Of a stretch of DNA of 53,862 bases, positions 34,631 to 45,261 are shown one piece after another. The translations under genes and the position numbers were made by a program. Source of the stretch: a virus; the IMG/VR virus record IMGVR_UViG_3300009124_000018, positions 1 through 53,862 of that record; one strand, 5' to 3'. The notes below the pieces were generated by a model. That model did not search any database. It was not told the origin of the DNA and saw only the letters and a program-made list of their open reading frames with translations. How positions within the stretch are numbered: position 1 is the stretch's first letter; each line of letters opens with the position of its first letter.

Positions 34631-37600
34631 ATGGCTTTAGAATTTAACGCCGATAAGGAGATTATTAAATCTAATCAACTAAAGGTTAAAAACGATACCA
34701 GTGTTAGGTTTGATCTGGGTGGTGGTGCTGATGAGAAATCCGCCCTGTTTGGTATTTTGACCAATGATGCTGATAAACTTGTTCGTGTTGGTATTAACAC
34801 AGTTGACCCTTTATATGAATTAGATGTTAATGGTCAGATTAGAACCACAACATCTATCATTTCTGATACTGCTCGTATTAATAACCTGGATATTGATACC
34901 ATTGTCAATCCAGAACTGAATCTTAAAGCTCCTCGCCTTAATACATTTACTGATCCAGATACTGGTGAAGTATTTTGGCCAGTTTCTGAAACTCCTGCGT
35001 TTGATGATGATAGCAACAAGATTGCTACTACAAACTTTGTTTATAATATTGCTACCAATGACGTTGGTGGTCGTATTTATGTTTCTGAACAAATTGGTAA
35101 TGATAGTTTTGACGGTCGCTCCGCTACAAAACCCGTCAGATCTATTAAGAGAGCAACACAACTTGCTGCATTAACTGATCAAAAAGAAACTCTGATCGTT
35201 GCAGGTGGAGATTACTTAGAAGATAACCCAATTTCTCTGCCAGATCAATGCTCAGTTGTTGGTGATAATATTCGTCTGTGTATCATCAGACCCCAGAATC
35301 CTGGGAAACATATGTTCAAGGCAGCGAACGAGAACTATGTTACAGGTATTACTTTTAGAGATAATTTAAATGCCGAAGGAAATCCTGCATTTACTTGGGG
35401 GTATGCGTATGTATTTGATGATAGACAAAGGTTCTACTATCCAAAAACTCTTGGTGGTCAGTATGGAAGAACTTTTGAATTAGGTCATAAAATTGCTGCA
35501 CCTGAAGAATGGAAACTTAATTTTACTTCCAACAATGGTAATGCTCTCCTTGTAGTTGGTTTAACTGTTACTAACCAAGATACTTTAGGTACTGGTGTAA
35601 TTACTGAAGTTGTATTTACATCAGGTGAACAACAGGGATATATTGTAATCAATCAAATTTCTGGTGAAATTAATTCAGTTGGTGCTATCTATAATTATGA
35701 ATCTGGAGCAACTTACAATATTAATGTTTCTGATGGAGAGCAGTTAACACCTGACGCTCAAGTAGTTAAGCACGTAACAAATCATACAACTTATGGTTTA
35801 AGAAGTGTAAAATATGATCCAGTAAATTATCCTCAAGGATTAATTTTTGAAGTTGTTACTGATTTCTATCATGACTATGAAGTTGGTCAATATGTAAATA
35901 TTAATAATTTACCTAGCGTCGGTACGTTTGGAGATCTTTCTAGATTTAATGGTAGGCAATATGTTTCTCATAGAATTGAAACAGCTGATGGATTTAGTCA
36001 AAAATTTGTAGTATTTAAGGATACACCAACAGATCTAATTACATTGGGTGCTGTTAATGGAGAATATGATGTTACTGCAAATGGCGCTACCGTAACATCT
36101 GATGACCATTACGTAGTATTCTCTCTTGACAACTCTCCTAAGAAGTTTGAAGAGTCAAATAAGAGTCCTAATAGATATCTTGATGCTGCTGATCTGATAG
36201 GTAGAAACAAAACAGGAATCACAGAAGAAGCACTCAGAAGAGCTAAAGAAGAGTATCCTGCACTTGTAGTTCCTGATGAAACTCAGTGCAAAACTGACAT
36301 TGGTCATATTGTTGATGCTATCAACTATGACCTCACTTGGGGTGGTAATGCTGCAACTAAGGAAGCAGCGGATTACTACTATGATGCTGGTGCATTAACA
36401 CATATTGAGAATCAACTTAAAGAAACCACTTACGCATTTGAGCAAGCAAGAGACCTGTCTATCAGGGCAATGCGTAACCAGTTGAATTATGTTGATACTT
36501 CGGGAGTTGGTACATTTACTAGGGTAAATGGATACACTGGAGGTCTTCGTAATGCAATTTGGGACAATGAAAAGTTCGTTGCTGTTGGTGATACTGGAGC
36601 AATCCATACTTCAGTAGACGGAGAAACTTGGACTGCCCAAGCAAGTGGTACATCACAAAATCTTAGAGATATTGTTTGGAATAAGTGGGCAGTTGGTGAA
36701 AGAGGAGTTCCAGAATATGTCGTAGTTGGTAATAACGGAACCATTCTTTGGTCAAGCAATGGTGAAGATTGGTATACTGTAACTTCAGGAGTTACTACTA
36801 ACTTTACTGCTCTTGCATATAACGGTAATACCTATGTTGCAGTTGGTGGTGCTGGTGATGTACTATACTCTAATAATGTAACTTCATGGCAATCAGGAAC
36901 AAGTGGAGTATCTACTAATCTTTTAGATATCATTTATAATGATGATATTGATAAGTTTATTGCAGTTGGTGTTGATGGTGTAATTTTAGAATCCTCCGAT
37001 GGAAATACTTGGACTGCACAGGAAAGTGGAACCACTGATGCACTTCTTGGAATTTCTTGGACTGAAGGCAGAATGGTGGTTGTTGGCGGTAATGGTAGTG
37101 TCATTACCAGTGATGATGGAGGATTAACATGGGACACTGGCGTTCTTTCTAATGCAGGTCCAGATAATAATCAAGGTGATCGTTTTGCCGATGCTGCAGA
37201 TCTGATTCTACAAAATAAAGCAATTATTGCTGAAATCTCAGTCAATAAGATGCTTGATAATAATCCTGGATTTAATATTCCAAATGGAAGTTCTTCATGT
37301 AAAGATGACGTAATTGACTTCTTGGAGTCAATGGTTATCAACCTGGAGTTTGGTGGTAACGATGAAGTATACGATGCAGCAAACCGCTATGTAACTGGTG
37401 CTCATGTTTCTGGTGAAGAAGATGAGTCAGTAGAAGTATTTGGATATGCAGAAACTCTTGCTATTCAAGCAATGAGGAATGAGGCATTTAATGCTAGTGA
37501 TGTTCTGAACTTTGCTTCAGGTCTTACTCAATATACAGATAATACTATTACTGTAGATACTGGTTCTCCTGCATGTGCAAACGTTGCTAGTGCGATCAGC

Positions 37601-40600
37601 ACCTTCTTTGGTATTTTAACAACTGCTATTGGTACTACTGCTGCTCCTGGCAATCTCACCAGTGTTACACGATCTCCTGCTGCTGATGAAGGAATTACTG
37701 GTCAAGCAAATAGATATTGGGACGCTTCAGATCTTATCCTTGAGAATAAGAAACTGATTGCTGCACAGGCAGTTTATGCATATGTTGATGCAAACTCATT
37801 TACTATCCCAACTGGCAACCAGAACTGTGTAGACGATGTTGTAGATGTTCTGGAAGCAATTGCCCATGACCTTAGACATGGAGGAAATGCTAAGTCGTAT
37901 GATGCAGCGTCTTACTATGTTGGTACAACACATGTAGACGGCGAAGAAGCAGAAACAGTAGCAATTATCAACAATGCAAGAGATCTTGCAATTCAAGCAA
38001 TGCGTAATATTTCAATTACGCTTTCATATCTTGGAGATAGTGCATATCTTGCAGGTTTAGAATCTCAATTTACTACTGGAATTACTCAATTTACAAAAGC
38101 AGATATCACTATTGATGCTAGTGTAGAAATTGAAAGATGCTCTAATGTGGCATCTGCAATTACTACGTTAACAACAATTGTTACCGATGCAGTAACAAAT
38201 GACAATCTCAATCATGCTACTAGAACTTTACCTTCTGGTAATATTTCAAACAATACTATTAGTGAACTTGTTCATGATGGAAATAGATTCTGGTCAGTTT
38301 ATAATGCGGCATCAGATTCATATGTATATACTTCCCAAGACAAAGGTAGAACTTGGAATTTAGAATATACTTCAAACAATGGTCCAACTTATGGATTCGC
38401 ATTTAGTTATACTAAGGCGGTTCTTCTTGGATCAAATAATGCTGATAAAGTATTTGATGGAGTAGGAACTCAGTTCGACTCATCTCTCGGTATTACTCCA
38501 TATCAAGATACTACTATTTCAAATTCATATGACGCCAATAGATCATTTGCTTGCGATAATGTAGCATCTTCACTGTATACTCTGTGGAACATTGTTGTTG
38601 ATAGAATCAATGGTCGTACAGTTGATGCAACAGAATATGCAACCGTACACTTTGAAGATAGTAATAATAAATTCTTCAATGTAGGTCACTCATATGATGA
38701 TCTTCCAATTATTGAAGTATCTCCATACATCTTCAATGCATCTGTAATTTCATTCCTTGGTGGTAATGGTTGTGAAATTGATGGATCTAAAGTAGCAACT
38801 CCAAACGTTAAGAGACCTGGACTTCCACCACAAGGTAAGTCGATGGTTGCTGCTGCGTTTACAATCATCTCGTTTGGTGGTACAGGTTATCGAGTATTCA
38901 ATGATGGATATACTCAGCTAGTTTCGGTCTTCTGTATTTTTACTCAAGATGGTGCATTGGTTGAATCTGGTGGTTATGCATCACTGACTAACTCTGCATC
39001 TAACTTTGGTACATACTCTCTGAGAGCAAATGGAGTTAGAGCAGAAGCATATAGTTTCCATAAAGGTGATATTGATAACATTACGTTTAATGATGTTGGT
39101 AGACCAATCTTTACTGTTACTGGATTAGGTGAAGCTCCTCTTGAACATTATATTATTAATCCAAATGGATTTGAACTCTCGACTACTCCTGGTCAAAATC
39201 CACGTTACTTCATTGAAGTAACAGAATCTGCAACACCAACAACTCCAGTTACTGCAGAAGTTAGAGCAAATGCTAACATGAGTGTCAGAGGTAACTACAA
39301 CCGTTACACTGATGCCTCAGTTCTTCTTGAGAATAATGCTCGATATATTGCAGAGGAAGCATACTTTAGCACAGCAGCAACATCATCAAATGCATTTGAT
39401 CAAAATAGAGATAAGTGCATTCGTGACGTAGAAGAGATCGTTAAAGCATGGGCAACTGATATTAAGTATGATGCTAATGATGCTACATGGGATGCTGCTA
39501 AACTTTATGTAAGTGGTAGTTCGATTCAGCACGTTGCTGGATATGAAGCAGCAACCAAGGAAGTTATTGATACTGCAACAACACTTGCTAAGAAAGCAAT
39601 CAATAACTTACTGCAAATCAAAGGATCTACAGCACAAACTGCAGATTATTACGTTGCAGAATGGACTGATGAAATTCCATATGTAGATACTGCTGTTATT
39701 CATGATATCTCAACTGCTCCTGATTATGTAAGCGGTGATTGTGCTAACGTACAATCTGCCATTCAAACTCTTAGTGATCTGTTTGATGAAATCATTGATA
39801 ATCCAACAGTAACTTCTCCAATGCCTTCAACGGCAGTAAGAGAAAACGGATTCTTTACTATCAATGAGTTCAATAAAGATAAACTTCAGAATCACCCAAT
39901 TGACTTTATCAGACCTTCCATTTGCAACTCATCTTCGCATACCTGGGAATTCTCTGGTTCTGGTAATGATTATAATGCTCTACCACAAAATGGTGGTAAG
40001 AGAGGATCTTCAGAAACTGGTGATTTTGAACAAGTATCTCAATTAAATGGTCGTGTTTATGCATCAGGTACTGACGAACTTGGTGACTTCAAGATTGGTT
40101 ATTTTGCTAACGTTGAGAACAGAACTGGTAACATCACCTTTGGTGGTACTGTTGAAATTTCTGAGGTTAGCTTCCTGAAGATTGCTGGTGGTAATGTCAC
40201 TATTGAAGGATTTGGACCTGAAGTTAACTTGAATGCTATCGAACTTGGTGGTGTTGCTCCTGGTCCTTCTGACGGCATTCTGCCAACTCAAAGAGCAGTT
40301 TATCAATATATCAATAACCAGCTGGGTATTTACATTGGTCGTACTTATTCAACTACACCAACTCCAAATGCACTGGTTCAGCTAGACAACTCTGGTCGTA
40401 TTAATATTGACCAACTTCCTGCATTGAGACCATTCAATATCTATACTGTTGTTGATGAAGCAGAACGTCTTGCATTTGAAGGTCCTCTTGCAGGTGACAT
40501 TGTTATTGAAACCGCAACTCAAGAGTTTAATTTCACATCTGCTGATATTTCTGGTAATGAATTTACCATCACTGGACATGGATTGAATACTTCTGACGCT

Positions 40601-43600
40601 GTTATTTACTATGAGGGTACAGGAACAGTAACTGCACCTTCACCACTTGTTGATGGAGAAACTTATTATGCAATTGTTATTGATACAGATACCATTGAGT
40701 TAGCATCTTCAATTACAGATGCCTCTACTGGTGCTAATATTATTATCTCATCTGCTGGTTCTGGTAACCATATCTTTGAAACTCAAGGAACTCCAATTTC
40801 GTTCATTCTTAATAATGACTTAGATAGTCAAATTCTTGAATTTGAACCAGATGTAAATCATGCATTCTCAAATGGTGATATTACTCTTGCATCTCCTGGT
40901 GGTGGTCAAGGTCAAGTTACTAATTTCCTCGTAGGTACAGTTAAGCAAGTTGTTGTCACTGCTGGTGGTAGTGGTTATCAAACTGGAGATACTGTAACAT
41001 TCTCAACTCCTAGCGGTGGAACTGCAGCAACTGGTACACTTAATGTAAATGGTGGTGTTGTTACTTCCGTAACTTTGACTTCGGGTGGAGATAATTACTT
41101 CACTGCACCTTCTACTGCAGGTGGAACAATTACTATTACTACTTCTGCTGGTGTTGGCGCTGCCCTTACTGCAATTGTAAGATCTAGATTGAGTATTAAT
41201 ATCATCAATAACATCAAAACTGAAGTTACTGACACTATTGACGATCAAGCTCAACCAACTGCTAATACAATTACATTAGCAAATGTTATTAATACCTCAG
41301 GTTTTAATATTGATAACTGGATTCAGTTAACTTCATCTACGATTGATGCTTCGTTCATTACTTCTGGTATTATCAACCCAACTCGTCTTGCTGGTGTTAC
41401 TGCACAAAACCCTGCAAGTTCTCTGACATATCTCAGAGGTGATTCTCTGTTTGCTCCAGCAGTAGCATCACTTAAAGTTGGTGATGCATCTCCTGTTATC
41501 CTTGGTGGTAATAATAGCACCAGTACTTATATTAAATCAGTAGAACTTGCTGATGGTGGCGAAGGATATACGACTGGAACTTATACTGATATATCTCTTC
41601 TTGGTGGTAACGGTCAAAACTTGAAGGGAACTGTTAAAGTTTCCGATGGAACTGTAAGTTCTCTAACTGTTACTAATGGTGGTACTGGTTATATTTCAGC
41701 ACCAACAATTACATTTAAGGACAATTGGACTGATCCACAAAACCCATCAGTAATTAATGGAATTAGTGCAAGAGCATATATTTCTGGTGGTCAAGTTGTA
41801 AAGATTAATGTTCTTGATGGTGGTAGTGGACTGGGATCTAATACCCCTCTTGTTGAAATTACAGGTGGTGGCGGTGTAGACGCAACTGCAACATCAACTG
41901 TAACTGATGGTGCAATTCAATACATTCAAATTACAGATGGTGGTGTTAACTACACTCCAACTGCTGGAAATATCTTCTTCACAATTAGTCCAAATCCAGC
42001 AATTATTGGTACTACTCCAACATCTGCTGCTGATATTGAAGCGTACTTTGCAACAATTCCAAAACTATTCAATGATATTACAATTGACGTAAATAGAGTT
42101 AATGGCAATACTCCAAATTCCAACAACTACAGTACTGTAGGTGTTGCTAAGTTTAGAAAATCAGATACTGGATCTGGTGTAAGGATTGGTCAATTTATCA
42201 TTGGAAATGATGGTGCTATTGATATTGACCAGGGTCAAGGTTCTGGTCTTGATGCAGATACATTAGACAACCAAGATTCTAACTTCTATGTCGAGTGTGA
42301 TAACTTTGTACCAGGTAGTTCACCAACACCAGGTTTGCCTGCAAATTGTCTGATTGGTACTTATGGTATTGATATTGAAGGTACTGCTGACTTTGCTGAT
42401 ATTACTGTCGCAAAGGATGCAAGAAGTTCAACATTCCAACCATCTAACTACTTAGCAGGTGGTCACTTACAGTGGAAAGATAATGATGCTAATCCTGGTT
42501 ATGCTAATGATTGGGAATTCTTAGAAGATGGTGGGCAATATCATAGCGTACTTACGTTTAGAAGAGGTGGTACTGGAAGTACTTTCAGTGAAGGTGCTAC
42601 AAATCAATTAGCATTTACAGATAACAATAACATCTTTATTAGAAATAGTGGTGCTAACCAAGTCAATGCTTTGACCATTACCACTGGTGGTTCTGGTTAT
42701 CCAGATGGAATCTACTATGATGTACCTCTCGGTGGTGGCGATGGATTTGGATTAAAGGGAAATCTCACTGTAGTCAATGGTTCATTTACTCAGGTAGAAC
42801 TTACAGACAAAGGCTGGGGTTATAACGTTGATGGTGGTGCTAGCACTTCATTTACCGTTGTTCTTCCATTCTCATATTTTGGTGAGCAAAATACGAGACA
42901 AATTACAACCCCAGCAGTAATTACAGCATCACTTCCTGTATACCAGAATAATGCAGGGCAAAATACGTGGTCTTCTTGGAAAAAGGTTTGGCATGAAGGT
43001 AATGATGGGGTTGATTCTGGATTAGATGCAGATTTCCTTCAAGGAAAAGAACTTCGCTGGTTACAAACTGCATTGAATCTTTCTGAAGATGAAACTTTAA
43101 TGAATAGCAAACTGCCATCATTGATGGATGAAACTGCTTTCAATAAAGAAATTAGAATTACAGTTCCAAATCCAGCATTCCAAGTAAACAATGGTGGTCA
43201 CTATGATATTTACATTGAAGGATATAATTTAACTCAAGAGCAAATTGAATCTTTAGATACAACTGCAGGTACTGGAGTATTACAAGCAGGTGTTCAATTA
43301 AACCTGTATACCGCAAACAATGTCAACGAAGGTACAGTTAAATTACTGAATAGAAAAGTTAATCTTGATCCAGCAAACTACTTGACTGGAACTCAATATG
43401 TTGAGCAAAACTATGAATGGGAAGCAAATGCAACGTTCCAAAGAAATGATCGTGTAGTATATGGTCATAACATTTATGTTGTAAACAACATTAGTTCTGG
43501 TGGATATACTGCAGGAACTGTGCCTCCAGTACATGGGAGCGGCACAGTAACTGCAACAAATGGAACTGCAGAGTTCTTATTTGAAAGAAAAGTTAATAAT

Positions 43601-45040
43601 CCATACACGATTCTAACAGTTGAATTGCAATCTGGTAACTTAACAAGAGCTATCAGAAAAGTTGGTACTGCTACTGCACCTGCTGAGTATTATCCAGTTA
43701 CAGATTTTGCTCAAACTACTGATGAATCATATGCATTAGATAAAGTAAAACTTGGATCAGATGCATCTGGAAATCCATTCTTAACTTTAGGTAATAATAC
43801 TCAAGCATTATCCCCAGAAATTAACTTCAAGTCATCAGGTAATGGAGTATATGATGCTAAGATTAGTATCACTGGTGGTTCATCAACCGCTGGAACTGGT
43901 GATATGGACTTTGATGTTAATACTGCATCAATTAATGGTAATATTATTTGGCACGCAGGTAACTTAGGTGTTTCTACTGGTATTGGAACTGGTAATCTTT
44001 ATGATACCAATTCTAATGGTGATGCAGTATTGCGTTCCGCTGATGGAGATTTTGCTGCAAGATTTATCTACGCAACAGGTACTCCTGGTGGGGATGAAGT
44101 AGGATTTAAGGGAACTGCAAGCGGCAACCTTCCACTTTCGGGTGGAACCATGAGTGGTAATATCAACTTCAACCAAGATGAAGCAGGTATTACCTGGGCA
44201 AGAAATAGTGATGGTGCGTCTATTCTATTCTATAATGACGAGGATGCAGATACAAACTCTAGATTAGAGTTTAATATTAACGATAATGGTAATGAGTTCT
44301 TCCGTTGGACTGGAACTCAAGGTGGAACTATTAGGGAGTTCATGAGATTGACTCCTGCAACCTCTGAGTATAATGGTGCATTAAGTGTTTATGGAAGAAC
44401 ATTAATTGAAGCAAGTCACACTGGAGCGGATCCATACGCTCAATTAGTTGTTAAAGGTAGAGGAACTGGCGCTGCGTCATATACTGGTATCCTTCTCGAT
44501 AACCCAGCAGGTCTGCAATCTCATATTAGATTTGCAGATAATGGAGAACTAAAAGCACAGTGGAGATGGCAGAGTGGAACAACAGTTGACAACAAACTGA
44601 AGTTCTTCTCTTGGACAACTAATACTGACTTCTTTACCCTCGATGCTACCAATGGAAATGTTGGTATCAACACAACTACACCATCAACCGATTATAAACT
44701 TGAAGTTAACGGTGCATTTGCTGCAACAAGCAAGTCGTTCGTTATTGACCACCCAACCAAGGAAGGGTATAAGTTACGTTATGGTTCACTTGAAGGTCCA
44801 GAGCACGGCGTATATGTCCGTGGTAAGGCAGATGATGTTATCGAACTTCCAGATTATTGGACCGCTTTAGTTGATGAAGATAGCATTACCGTTCAACTCA
44901 CACCGATCGGTAATCACAACTCCTGGGTAGAAAAAATTGAAAACAATCGAGTATACATAGGAGGAGGACAGTGTTTCTATTTCGTCCAAGCAGAGCGCAA
45001 GGATGTAGATAGAATCGTTGTTGAATACGAATCTAAGTGA
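34631..45040 (+). CDS. Giant adhesin with BNR propeller and helical repeats
   Basis: A 3,469-residue protein, the largest here. Residues about 52-68 contain VGINTVDPLYELDVNG. A beta-helix entry lies near 148-260 (RIYVSEQIGNDSFDG). Four helical repeats of about 110 residues start near residues 514, 850, 1027 and 1557 (NRYxDAxxL...NK...IA, a conserved Cys-x-x-Asp, GGN, AMRN). Between the first and second is a BNR/Asp-box-like propeller of about 200 residues (634-836). GG-x-GY repeats follow near 2110-2460, then SGLDADxL motifs near 2539 and 2795. The C-terminal 100 residues (KSFVIDHPTKEGYKLRYGSLEGPEHGVYVRG) form a terminal domain found on other fibres. Probable host-recognition fibre, with no enzyme site seen. 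Confidence 0.82.
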   Translation: MALEFNADKEIIKSNQLKVKNDTSVRFDLGGGADEKSALFGILTNDADKLVRVGINTVDPLYELDVNGQIRTTTSIISDTARINNLDIDTIVNPELNLKAPRLNTFTDPDTGEVFWPVSETPAFDDDSNKIATTNFVYNIATNDVGGRIYVSEQIGNDSFDGRSATKPVRSIKRATQLAALTDQKETLIVAGGDYLEDNPISLPDQCSVVGDNIRLCIIRPQNPGKHMFKAANENYVTGITFRDNLNAEGNPAFTWGYAYVFDDRQRFYYPKTLGGQYGRTFELGHKIAAPEEWKLNFTSNNGNALLVVGLTVTNQDTLGTGVITEVVFTSGEQQGYIVINQISGEINSVGAIYNYESGATYNINVSDGEQLTPDAQVVKHVTNHTTYGLRSVKYDPVNYPQGLIFEVVTDFYHDYEVGQYVNINNLPSVGTFGDLSRFNGRQYVSHRIETADGFSQKFVVFKDTPTDLITLGAVNGEYDVTANGATVTSDDHYVVFSLDNSPKKFEESNKSPNRYLDAADLIGRNKTGITEEALRRAKEEYPALVVPDETQCKTDIGHIVDAINYDLTWGGNAATKEAADYYYDAGALTHIENQLKETTYAFEQARDLSIRAMRNQLNYVDTSGVGTFTRVNGYTGGLRNAIWDNEKFVAVGDTGAIHTSVDGETWTAQASGTSQNLRDIVWNKWAVGERGVPEYVVVGNNGTILWSSNGEDWYTVTSGVTTNFTALAYNGNTYVAVGGAGDVLYSNNVTSWQSGTSGVSTNLLDIIYNDDIDKFIAVGVDGVILESSDGNTWTAQESGTTDALLGISWTEGRMVVVGGNGSVITSDDGGLTWDTGVLSNAGPDNNQGDRFADAADLILQNKAIIAEISVNKMLDNNPGFNIPNGSSSCKDDVIDFLESMVINLEFGGNDEVYDAANRYVTGAHVSGEEDESVEVFGYAETLAIQAMRNEAFNASDVLNFASGLTQYTDNTITVDTGSPACANVASAISTFFGILTTAIGTTAAPGNLTSVTRSPAADEGITGQANRYWDASDLILENKKLIAAQAVYAYVDANSFTIPTGNQNCVDDVVDVLEAIAHDLRHGGNAKSYDAASYYVGTTHVDGEEAETVAIINNARDLAIQAMRNISITLSYLGDSAYLAGLESQFTTGITQFTKADITIDASVEIERCSNVASAITTLTTIVTDAVTNDNLNHATRTLPSGNISNNTISELVHDGNRFWSVYNAASDSYVYTSQDKGRTWNLEYTSNNGPTYGFAFSYTKAVLLGSNNADKVFDGVGTQFDSSLGITPYQDTTISNSYDANRSFACDNVASSLYTLWNIVVDRINGRTVDATEYATVHFEDSNNKFFNVGHSYDDLPIIEVSPYIFNASVISFLGGNGCEIDGSKVATPNVKRPGLPPQGKSMVAAAFTIISFGGTGYRVFNDGYTQLVSVFCIFTQDGALVESGGYASLTNSASNFGTYSLRANGVRAEAYSFHKGDIDNITFNDVGRPIFTVTGLGEAPLEHYIINPNGFELSTTPGQNPRYFIEVTESATPTTPVTAEVRANANMSVRGNYNRYTDASVLLENNARYIAEEAYFSTAATSSNAFDQNRDKCIRDVEEIVKAWATDIKYDANDATWDAAKLYVSGSSIQHVAGYEAATKEVIDTATTLAKKAINNLLQIKGSTAQTADYYVAEWTDEIPYVDTAVIHDISTAPDYVSGDCANVQSAIQTLSDLFDEIIDNPTVTSPMPSTAVRENGFFTINEFNKDKLQNHPIDFIRPSICNSSSHTWEFSGSGNDYNALPQNGGKRGSSETGDFEQVSQLNGRVYASGTDELGDFKIGYFANVENRTGNITFGGTVEISEVSFLKIAGGNVTIEGFGPEVNLNAIELGGVAPGPSDGILPTQRAVYQYINNQLGIYIGRTYSTTPTPNALVQLDNSGRINIDQLPALRPFNIYTVVDEAERLAFEGPLAGDIVIETATQEFNFTSADISGNEFTITGHGLNTSDAVIYYEGTGTVTAPSPLVDGETYYAIVIDTDTIELASSITDASTGANIIISSAGSGNHIFETQGTPISFILNNDLDSQILEFEPDVNHAFSNGDITLASPGGGQGQVTNFLVGTVKQVVVTAGGSGYQTGDTVTFSTPSGGTAATGTLNVNGGVVTSVTLTSGGDNYFTAPSTAGGTITITTSAGVGAALTAIVRSRLSINIINNIKTEVTDTIDDQAQPTANTITLANVINTSGFNIDNWIQLTSSTIDASFITSGIINPTRLAGVTAQNPASSLTYLRGDSLFAPAVASLKVGDASPVILGGNNSTSTYIKSVELADGGEGYTTGTYTDISLLGGNGQNLKGTVKVSDGTVSSLTVTNGGTGYISAPTITFKDNWTDPQNPSVINGISARAYISGGQVVKINVLDGGSGLGSNTPLVEITGGGGVDATATSTVTDGAIQYIQITDGGVNYTPTAGNIFFTISPNPAIIGTTPTSAADIEAYFATIPKLFNDITIDVNRVNGNTPNSNNYSTVGVAKFRKSDTGSGVRIGQFIIGNDGAIDIDQGQGSGLDADTLDNQDSNFYVECDNFVPGSSPTPGLPANCLIGTYGIDIEGTADFADITVAKDARSSTFQPSNYLAGGHLQWKDNDANPGYANDWEFLEDGGQYHSVLTFRRGGTGSTFSEGATNQLAFTDNNNIFIRNSGANQVNALTITTGGSGYPDGIYYDVPLGGGDGFGLKGNLTVVNGSFTQVELTDKGWGYNVDGGASTSFTVVLPFSYFGEQNTRQITTPAVITASLPVYQNNAGQNTWSSWKKVWHEGNDGVDSGLDADFLQGKELRWLQTALNLSEDETLMNSKLPSLMDETAFNKEIRITVPNPAFQVNNGGHYDIYIEGYNLTQEQIESLDTTAGTGVLQAGVQLNLYTANNVNEGTVKLLNRKVNLDPANYLTGTQYVEQNYEWEANATFQRNDRVVYGHNIYVVNNISSGGYTAGTVPPVHGSGTVTATNGTAEFLFERKVNNPYTILTVELQSGNLTRAIRKVGTATAPAEYYPVTDFAQTTDESYALDKVKLGSDASGNPFLTLGNNTQALSPEINFKSSGNGVYDAKISITGGSSTAGTGDMDFDVNTASINGNIIWHAGNLGVSTGIGTGNLYDTNSNGDAVLRSADGDFAARFIYATGTPGGDEVGFKGTASGNLPLSGGTMSGNINFNQDEAGITWARNSDGASILFYNDEDADTNSRLEFNINDNGNEFFRWTGTQGGTIREFMRLTPATSEYNGALSVYGRTLIEASHTGADPYAQLVVKGRGTGAASYTGILLDNPAGLQSHIRFADNGELKAQWRWQSGTTVDNKLKFFSWTTNTDFFTLDATNGNVGINTTTPSTDYKLEVNGAFAATSKSFVIDHPTKEGYKLRYGSLEGPEHGVYVRGKADDVIELPDYWTALVDEDSITVQLTPIGNHNSWVEKIENNRVYIGGGQCFYFVQAERKDVDRIVVEYESK

Positions 45041-45050
45041 GGAACTAACT

Positions 45051-45260
45051 ATGGAAAGACGTTTTAAATTTACTGGTCCAGACGGAGAAATTGAGTATGA
45101 TATGGTGGAAACTGATGGTATGGAAGTAGAAATCCATGCCGAAAATATTAGAGCATATCAAGCACACCCAGACCACCCAGACGTTTGGGTGGAAGATGAT
45201 GATGGTCTTTGGGAATTAATTCCACCCCTTGCATATCCAGATGACGTAAATCCAGAATAA
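45051..45260 (+). CDS. Small acidic protein (69 aa)
   Basis: The start is set at ATG 45051 because GAGGA lies nine bases upstream; an ATG at 45018 would extend it into the previous gene. The protein begins MERRFKFTGPDGEIEYDMVE and is very acidic, with a His-Pro-Asp-His-Pro-Asp stretch and Trp near VWVEDDDGLWELIPP. No family is recognised. It lies between the giant adhesin and the first LamG-like gene and ends one base before the next ATG, so it probably belongs to the same unit. It may be a chaperone or small adhesin accessory; this is only an inference from position and charge. Confidence 0.7.
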   Translation: MERRFKFTGPDGEIEYDMVETDGMEVEIHAENIRAYQAHPDHPDVWVEDDDGLWELIPPLAYPDDVNPE

Positions 45261-45261
45261 T

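Noticed and set aside
34820-35161. A 113-residue reverse-strand frame, rich in Cys, Asn and Ile
   Set aside because: Composition is that of reversed Thr/Asp/Asn-rich fibre codons; no start signal.
36530-37145. Photosystem II stability factor (Ycf48-like) auxiliary gene
   Set aside because: The BNR-like propeller resembles that family in pattern, but it is embedded inside a 3,469-residue fibre and has no leader peptide, so a photosynthesis role is not supported.
45018-45050. Upstream start of the small acidic protein at ATG 45018
   Set aside because: That start lies inside the 3' end of the giant adhesin, and the ATG at 45051 has a good ribosome-binding sequence.
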